Positions 59,309 through 64,000 of a stretch of DNA of 64,000 nucleotides are shown here, in pieces. The notes under the pieces are model-generated. The model was not told the DNA's origin and made no database searches. It saw only the letters and a list, made by a program, of their open reading frames with translations. The position numbers were made by a program, and so were the translations under genes. The first letter of the stretch is position 1. Each line of letters starts with the position of its first letter. This stretch comes from Trichomonas vaginalis G3 (Eukaryota; Parabasalia; Trichomonadida; Trichomonadidae), in the NCBI RefSeq assembly GCF_026262505.1, contig NC_067207.1, forward strand, positions 17,452,082 to 17,516,081, given 5' to 3'.

Positions 59309-60111
59309 TTACTTACTAGTAAAATTTCTTTGTTATGACACTTTCTCCAGTTTATAGGACCTCTCTCATATTCTATCTTATCGTATCTAAACTCATAGTC
59401 ATGTATGTCCTCTAACCATCTCATGACACTTTCCAAACCACTTTTATCGGATGTAAAGTAAAAGCATGGATGGTTATGTAAAACGTCTAAAGTTTCTAAA
59501 GAGTCTCTCAAAGTCCAGTCTACTTGGTATTGAAAATCCCATGTGTTATAGAACGGCGGGTCCACTATAAAGAAAACATTTTCCTTGTCTTTATATTTTT
59601 CATACAACTCTGTCCAATGACATCTCACAAACTCTATACCCTCAATATATTTTTCTATGTTCTCTTTGAAAACATTTGTATAGTTAAGATATAAAACTTT
59701 TGACATAAGTGTTTCAATGTCATGAACTCTTATAGCACCACTATATAATAGTCTAGCAGATATACTATCCCAGTCAATATACTCTGCCTTTTTCAAAACC
59801 TCTCTGACAGTATTTTTCTTATCTAATGGTATACGTTCCATCTTACCTATAGGTATCTTTTCTTTTAACTCTTTCAATATTTTGTTTGTGTCTGGTATAT
59901 GTTTGAGACGGTTCATATAGTTGTCGAAGTCATTGCATATAATCTTTGAGTCAGGAAATATTGTATGGCACAAATGAGATATATAGAAACTTCCACCGAA
60001 CAAGTCTACAAATGTTAGACCATTCGGTAGTTTCTTAAGTTCTCTCAATAGAATATCTTTACATCTACTCTTATTTCCAAAGAAGGGTAACGGTGGTTTT
60101 GTAAAATTCAT
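59293..60111 (-). CDS. DNA adenine-N6 methyltransferase (Dam/D12 class)
   Basis: 272 residues. Motif X-like PLPFFGNKSRC at the start, motif I VDLFGGSF, and the catalytic motif IV DPPFYNT, in the order of the D12 class (Dam, T4 Dam) enzymes that transfer methyl from AdoMet to adenine N6 (commonly in GATC). All key residues are present. It is the gene nearest the right end, transcribed inward. Solitary Dam genes occur in Polinton-like viruses and virophages, where they may protect or mark the element's DNA (inference). CATTTTTATTATATATATAA before the ATG fits the promoter motif. Confidence 0.85.
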   Translation of the reverse strand: MNFTKPPLPFFGNKSRCKDILLRELKKLPNGLTFVDLFGGSFYISHLCHTIFPDSKIICNDFDNYMNRLKHIPDTNKILKELKEKIPIGKMERIPLDKKNTVREVLKKAEYIDWDSISARLLYSGAIRVHDIETLMSKVLYLNYTNVFKENIEKYIEGIEFVRCHWTELYEKYKDKENVFFIVDPPFYNTWDFQYQVDWTLRDSLETLDVLHNHPCFYFTSDKSGLESVMRWLEDIHDYEFRYDKIEYERGPINWRKCHNKEILLVSKCGLK

Positions 60112-60162
60112 TTTATATATATAATAAAAATGTTTTTTCCTGAAAAGTGACAGAAAAGTGAC

Positions 60163-60203
60163 GGGGGGCTAGAGGGCACGAAGTGCCTGGAAGCCCCACT
60201 ACC

Positions 60204-60229
<26 letters not shown>
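60163..60229 (-). repeat. Polinton terminal inverted repeat, right
   Basis: In reverse: 26 A, then GGTAGTGGGGCTTCCAGG, a short self-complementary CACTTCGTG, then CCTCTAGCCCC. Matches the left end except for the middle. Confidence 0.85.

Positions 60230-60234
<5 letters not shown>
60230..60234. repeat. Target-site duplication AATTT (right)
   Basis: Second copy of the AATTT duplication bordering the Polinton. Confidence 0.88.
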
Positions 60235-61021
60235 TCATAAAATCTTTTATTAATAAACCATTTGGCACATTTCGGATTTAAAATTAAGATATTTTCTACT
60301 TACAATATGATAAATAGAATCCCTTTTGTTTGTAAATAAAGTAATTTTTATTATTTATTGCAATTCTCGATCATTTTGTTTGGCATCATTTTATCTAAGA
60401 GATATTGATGCATCGTATAGAAGGCATCATGTTTTGATTACACCAATAATAAATTTCTAGGGATTATAATTTGATAATTCGAGAAATTAAATCTTTTCAT
60501 CTTCAAATTCTCGACATCAAAATGGGGATATTCAGAATATATTGATACATATGTTATTAGATAAACAAAAACGATCAAATTATAAGTCAATTATTCGCTC
60601 AAATGTTGGAAATAAAATTATATTTTTTTTCAATTCTCAAAAAATTAATTAAAGGTAACAGAAATCTTTTCAACGTGTGCCGCTGCAAATGAAACCCAGT
60701 ACAATGAGCGGAATTAGACAATTCATCCCATTGACGATGTCAAATGCGTAAAAACCCTCAAAATTTTGAGAGAGTAGCACTTTATTCTTTTAATTTTGAT
60801 TATCATAAAAAGTAAAAACCTTTTCCTTTTTTTTTGATAATCAAATAAAAAATGTGACAAAAAAGATCTAAAAGCCAGATCTAGTAGGTATTACGTTCTT
60901 CCGTTGAACCTTCTGCTTTCCGATCTCCTCTTGTATTTTTGTCGTCATTTTTTTTCAAATAAGAATTTCCGTGTCAATGAATTAAAAAAAAGAGTGAAAG
61001 AGTAAATAAATCATGGTAAAA
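60235..61021. other. Non-coding part of palindrome arm
   Basis: No gene. AT-rich; includes CCCTCAAAATTTTGAGAGAG, a short palindrome, near 60763. Confidence 0.45.
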
Positions 61022-61726
61022 TTACACTGTTGTTGGTGCAACAAGGTTGTTCCTGAACAGTGCATTGTATTTGTACCTGAACTTAATTGGAATTGGGAAG
61101 AATGAGGCATCCCAAGAGAGGATCTTCTCTTCCTTCTGTGCAGGCATAGCATTTTGGTTAATCACAGCTTGTACTGTTGGTTCTGGATGAGTAACCGCGG
61201 TTTTGTTGGTATTCTCGTTGAGAGGATTGACTTCTGCGTTGCAATCTCTTACTGTCCACTTTTTAACCTCACTGTGCTCTTTGCGGAAGATTGGAACCTT
61301 ATCACACAACTCCTCTTCGATTGGGCCACCTTGAGGGTGAGCAATAAATCCAATTTGCTGGAGAGAGCCATTAATAGAGGATTTGCACTTTCCTAGAAGC
61401 AAGCGGAATTGCTGAATGTGAATAGCAATTCCATTAGATAAGAAAATGATTCCGCATACTAAACCTCGCTTCCAATCATCGCCATCACCGCGTTCAACGA
61501 ATTCACGAATGCGTTTCAGGCGTTTGATAAAGGACTCTAAGCGCTCGCCTTTCTTTGACATTTTGATCTCATCGTAAAAACTTGTGCGAAGTTGTACGTA
61601 TTGATCTAAATCTGAAGGATGAAGCAAATCCCAGTGAGCAGGGAGATTGTCAATCATCGGAAAGTCAATGTCTGAACGTGAGACACCAATAGAACGTCGT
61701 GGTGAAGATCTATAATAATCCATCAT
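61022..61726 (-). CDS. Initiator-binding-domain (IBD) protein, IBP39-like
   Basis: 234 residues from ATG 61726 (the in-frame TTG upstream is not used; a second ATG is at 61723). Residues about 25-130 match the IBD winged-helix: LPAHWDLLHPSDLDQYVQLR, then GDGDDWKRGLVCGIIFLSNG and IHIQQFRLLLGKCKSSINGS plus LQQIGF, the recognition helix and its end. In T. vaginalis IBP39 this domain binds the core initiator and its C-domain contacts RNA polymerase II. The C-terminal part here (about 135-234) is shorter and ends FRYKYNALFRNNLV..., a conserved tip in such proteins. Likely a transcription factor. Its own leader carries TCATTTTT, an initiator match. Confidence 0.85.
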   Translation of the reverse strand: MMDYYRSSPRRSIGVSRSDIDFPMIDNLPAHWDLLHPSDLDQYVQLRTSFYDEIKMSKKGERLESFIKRLKRIREFVERGDGDDWKRGLVCGIIFLSNGIAIHIQQFRLLLGKCKSSINGSLQQIGFIAHPQGGPIEEELCDKVPIFRKEHSEVKKWTVRDCNAEVNPLNENTNKTAVTHPEPTVQAVINQNAMPAQKEEKILSWDASFFPIPIKFRYKYNALFRNNLVAPTTV

Positions 61727-61732
61727 ATTGGA

Positions 61733-61741
61733 AAAATGAAA
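61733..61741 (-). promoter_or_regulatory. Initiator-like motif of the IBD gene
   Basis: On the minus strand TTTCATTTTTC lies a few bases before the ATG at 61726, with the TCA(Y)(T/A) core. If this protein is an Inr binder, it may act on its own promoter. Confidence 0.45.
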
Positions 61742-61753
61742 TAACGATAGCAA

Positions 61754-62570
61754 AATTTTAAGCCGAATACTTAAATTTTTTGTTTTAAACTGGTGGGTGT
61801 AGTATATTATTTATATATACTTTCGAAATATTCACGCGGAAATTGAGAGTCAAGATTTTATGTTTTTTTTAATTAGTTTTTGAGAGGGAGAATAAAAGAA
61901 AAATCAAATAGAGAGAAAGATAATTGAAAAATAAATTGGAAAAATATACTAGGAATATAATAATAGGTAATTTTGCGAATTTGAATTGAAAAAATCGTTA
62001 GTAATAATCAATTTATATTTTCAAATTTGTTATATAGGTGAATGAATAATACAACATTATTTTTGATATGCAGAATTTAAGAAATATTGAAAAAGCGAAT
62101 GATTTGGTTGAAATGTCCTTAACAAAAATCATACTAAAACATAAAAATAGAAAGATATCTTTAATGTATTGGAAATAATTTTTGAGAACGATTCAAAAAG
62201 CAATTTTACAATGAATTTTGTTTGTTTGGAAATTGGAAATTCTAAATTAATTCCACTTATAATACGAATAAGATGCAAAGTCGATTTCTTGTAAAATTTT
62301 AAATAAACGCCCACTTTTTTGGATTTATATAAGACAACATATAATTTGAAACATTATGATTATATAGGTTAAATGCACGTTGAAAGCTTTCAAATGTTGT
62401 GAGGTTTGTCATATTGAAATTAATACAGAATTCAATCAGTTTAATCATTATTTATTTCATGATCCCGCAAACCTTACGGTTTATCTCTCAAAAGTATATT
62501 CAATTACTTTACATTTCTGACAAATTCAACCTTCCAAGTAATACAATATGTTTTATCATCTTTCGATCAT
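61754..62570. other. Palindrome spacer, non-coding
   Basis: Between the IBD gene start and the right arm of the palindrome. No gene seen. Ends with TA-AGGGTGCAC at 62571-62581, the terminal motif of the AGGGT elements. Confidence 0.45.
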
Positions 62571-62576
62571 TAAGGG

Positions 62577-64000
62577 TGCACTGTTCAGGAACAACCTTGT
62601 TGCACCAACAACAGTGTAATTTTACCATGATTTATTTACTCTTTCACTCTTTTTTTTAATTCATTGACACGGAAATTCTTATTTGAAAAAAAATGACGAC
62701 AAAAATACAAGAGGAGATCGGAAAGCAGAAGGTTCAACGGAAGAACGTAATACCTACTAGATCTGGCTTTTAGATCTTTTTTGTCACATTTTTTATTTGA
62801 TTATCAAAAAAAAAAGGAAAAGGTTTTTACTTTTTATGATAATCAAAATTAAAAGAATAAAGTGCTACTCTCTCAAAATTTTGAGGGTTTTTACGCATTT
62901 GACATCGTCAATGGGATGAATTGTCTAATTCCGCTCATTGTACTGGGTTTCATTTGCAGCGGCACACGTTGAAAAGATTTCTGTTACCTTTAATTAATTT
63001 TTTGAGAATTGAAAAAAAATATAATTTTATTTCCAACATTTGAGCGAATAATTGACTTATAATTTGATCGTTTTTGTTTATCTAATAACATATGTATCAA
63101 TATATTCTGAATATCCCCATTTTGATGTCGAGAATTTGAAGATGAAAAGATTTAATTTCTCGAATTATCAAATTATAATCCCTAGAAATTTATTATTGGT
63201 GTAATCAAAACATGATGCCTTCTATACGATGCATCAATATCTCTTAGATAAAATGATGCCAAACAAAATGATCGAGAATTGCAATAAATAATAAAAATTA
63301 CTTTATTTACAAACAAAAGGGATTCTATTTATCATATTGTAAGTAGAAAATATCTTAATTTTAAATCCGAAATGTGCCAAATGGTTTATTAATAAAAGAT
63401 TTTATGAAAATTCGATATTACAGTATCTGTATATACGTCCGCAATTGTAGTTCATTTTCCAAATTTTTTTCAAAAATCAAAAAATGAAAATCAATTCTAC
63501 AGAGTTTTTATTTAAAATCATAAAATTCTCATTTTTTTGGAAAAAGCTAAGGGTGCACACGAGAGGATCATGTAAACTTCAGAATTTAGAACCTTATTTT
63601 AGGCATTATCTTGGCTACCTATTTAGGCTCGAAAAGCAAAAAATATCAAAAAATACAACTTGACTCCATTATGACCCTTTCATGGAGGTAGTTTTTATCC
63701 GCTAGTATTTTCCCTTTGAATCTCTTTACAATTCGAAATCAAATTCAAAACTCAGTAGAAGAAAGGAAGAATCGACTTACTACGGTTGTAATACGAATAA
63801 ATGCATATATTTAATTATTTTTATTTACATAATAATTGTTTGAAGCTCATATTCCATGAAATTTTTAAATAAAAACATTAAAATGTTGAAAATGTTCATA
63901 TCTTTTAATAGGGTTTTGGCACTTTATTGAGGAATTACTACATACATAGTCGAACTGAACTTGATATTTTGAAATTTAAATTATTTATCAAAATTAAAAT
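62577..64000 (-). repeat. Large palindrome, right arm (continues past window)
   Basis: Reverse complement of 60230-61063 followed by 35898-36492, in one uninterrupted run, with a handful of mismatches. Includes the unoccupied Polinton target near 63407-63414, a copy of the last 14 codons of the IBD gene (62577-62620) and the start of a copy of element C (from 63550). Confidence 0.92.
63550..64000 (-). mobile_element. Copy of TIR element C (partial, cut by window edge)
   Basis: Begins AGGGTGCACACGAGAGG after TA (63548-63549); corresponds to 35898-36350 of element C in reverse. Confidence 0.75.

Larger units (their letters stand above)
36493..60229. mobile_element. Polinton/Maverick-type element, nearly whole
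   Basis: 23.7 kb, bordered by inverted ends and a 5-bp duplication. It encodes capsid-type genes, packaging ATPase, retroviral-type integrase, SF3 helicase, Dam-type methylase and about 20 further frames. Genes run on both strands in short runs. It is visibly less AT-rich than the host flanks. No protein-primed PolB was recognised. About three breaks, in the ATPase and integrase genes; otherwise it looks whole. The perfect target duplication and open genes argue for a young insertion, later than the palindrome whose other arm lacks it. Polinton-like rather than classic Polinton is possible because of the replication genes. Confidence 0.88.
60230..61063 (+). repeat. Large palindrome, left arm, part 2
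   Basis: Reverse complement of 62577-63411. Holds the 3' tip of the IBD gene (last 14 codons) and otherwise non-coding sequence. The arm ends at CCTGAACAGTGCA. Confidence 0.9.

Overview
The window is AT-rich nuclear DNA from a trichomonad parabasalid, most likely Tritrichomonas (inference). The reasons are: intron-less genes with very short leaders, TCA-type initiator motifs next to some start codons, an IBP39-like initiator-binding-domain protein, a BspA-like leucine-rich-repeat protein, trichomonad-style surface proteins, and a very large Polinton/Maverick-type element. No bacterial-type operons or ribosome binding sites are seen.

Host region, 1-36487. Genes are spaced and lie on both strands: the 5' part of a Thr-Pro-rich surface protein running off the left edge (<1-1297, -), a PP2A B56 subunit (2229-3650, -), an FCP/SCP-type CTD phosphatase (5022-5732, -), a membrane-anchored PDI-like thioredoxin protein (9373-10617, -) divergent from a coiled-coil protein (10693-11385, +), a glycine-rich/BspA-like LRR protein (11890-14088, +), a HELQ/POLQ-type helicase (14535-17663, -), a DUF1015 protein (18446-19750, +), a broken tail of a surface protein (20253-21218, -), a CK1-family kinase (23842-24873, +), a half-size ABCA transporter (25261-27606, +), a two-repeat Myb protein (29506-30000, +), an ankyrin-repeat protein (32827-34137, +) and a small unknown gene (34637-34894, +). 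The gaps hold at least three non-coding 1.04-1.10 kb elements with AGGGT... terminal inverted repeats flanked by TA (mariner-like in style), and one 1.24 kb element with an inner near-perfect palindrome.

Polinton/Maverick-type element, 36493-60229 (about 23.7 kb). It has A/T-tract-tipped terminal inverted repeats and a perfect 5-bp target duplication (AATTT). It carries about 26 genes: a double-jelly-roll-type major capsid protein, a minor capsid (penton) candidate, a packaging ATPase, a retroviral-type integrase, an SF3 helicase with a small SSB-like protein next to it, a Dam-type adenine methylase, a KilA-N protein, an HNH endonuclease, a bacteriophage-type fibre protein, two small MG(L/F)FG amphipathic proteins, and several unknowns. 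No protein-primed DNA polymerase B and no Ulp1-like protease was recognised. Most genes are open. The packaging ATPase and the integrase look broken, with about three breaks in all, so this is a young, nearly whole fossil. Most genes share a T-rich promoter-like motif just before the ATG that differs from the host initiator.

Right flank, 60230-64000. The sequence around the insertion site (35898-36487 joined to 60230-61063) is repeated in reverse orientation at 62577-64000 without the Polinton, so the window contains both filled and empty versions of the target site. The IBD gene (61022-61726, -) lies at the hinge of this large palindrome and only its 3' tip is duplicated.
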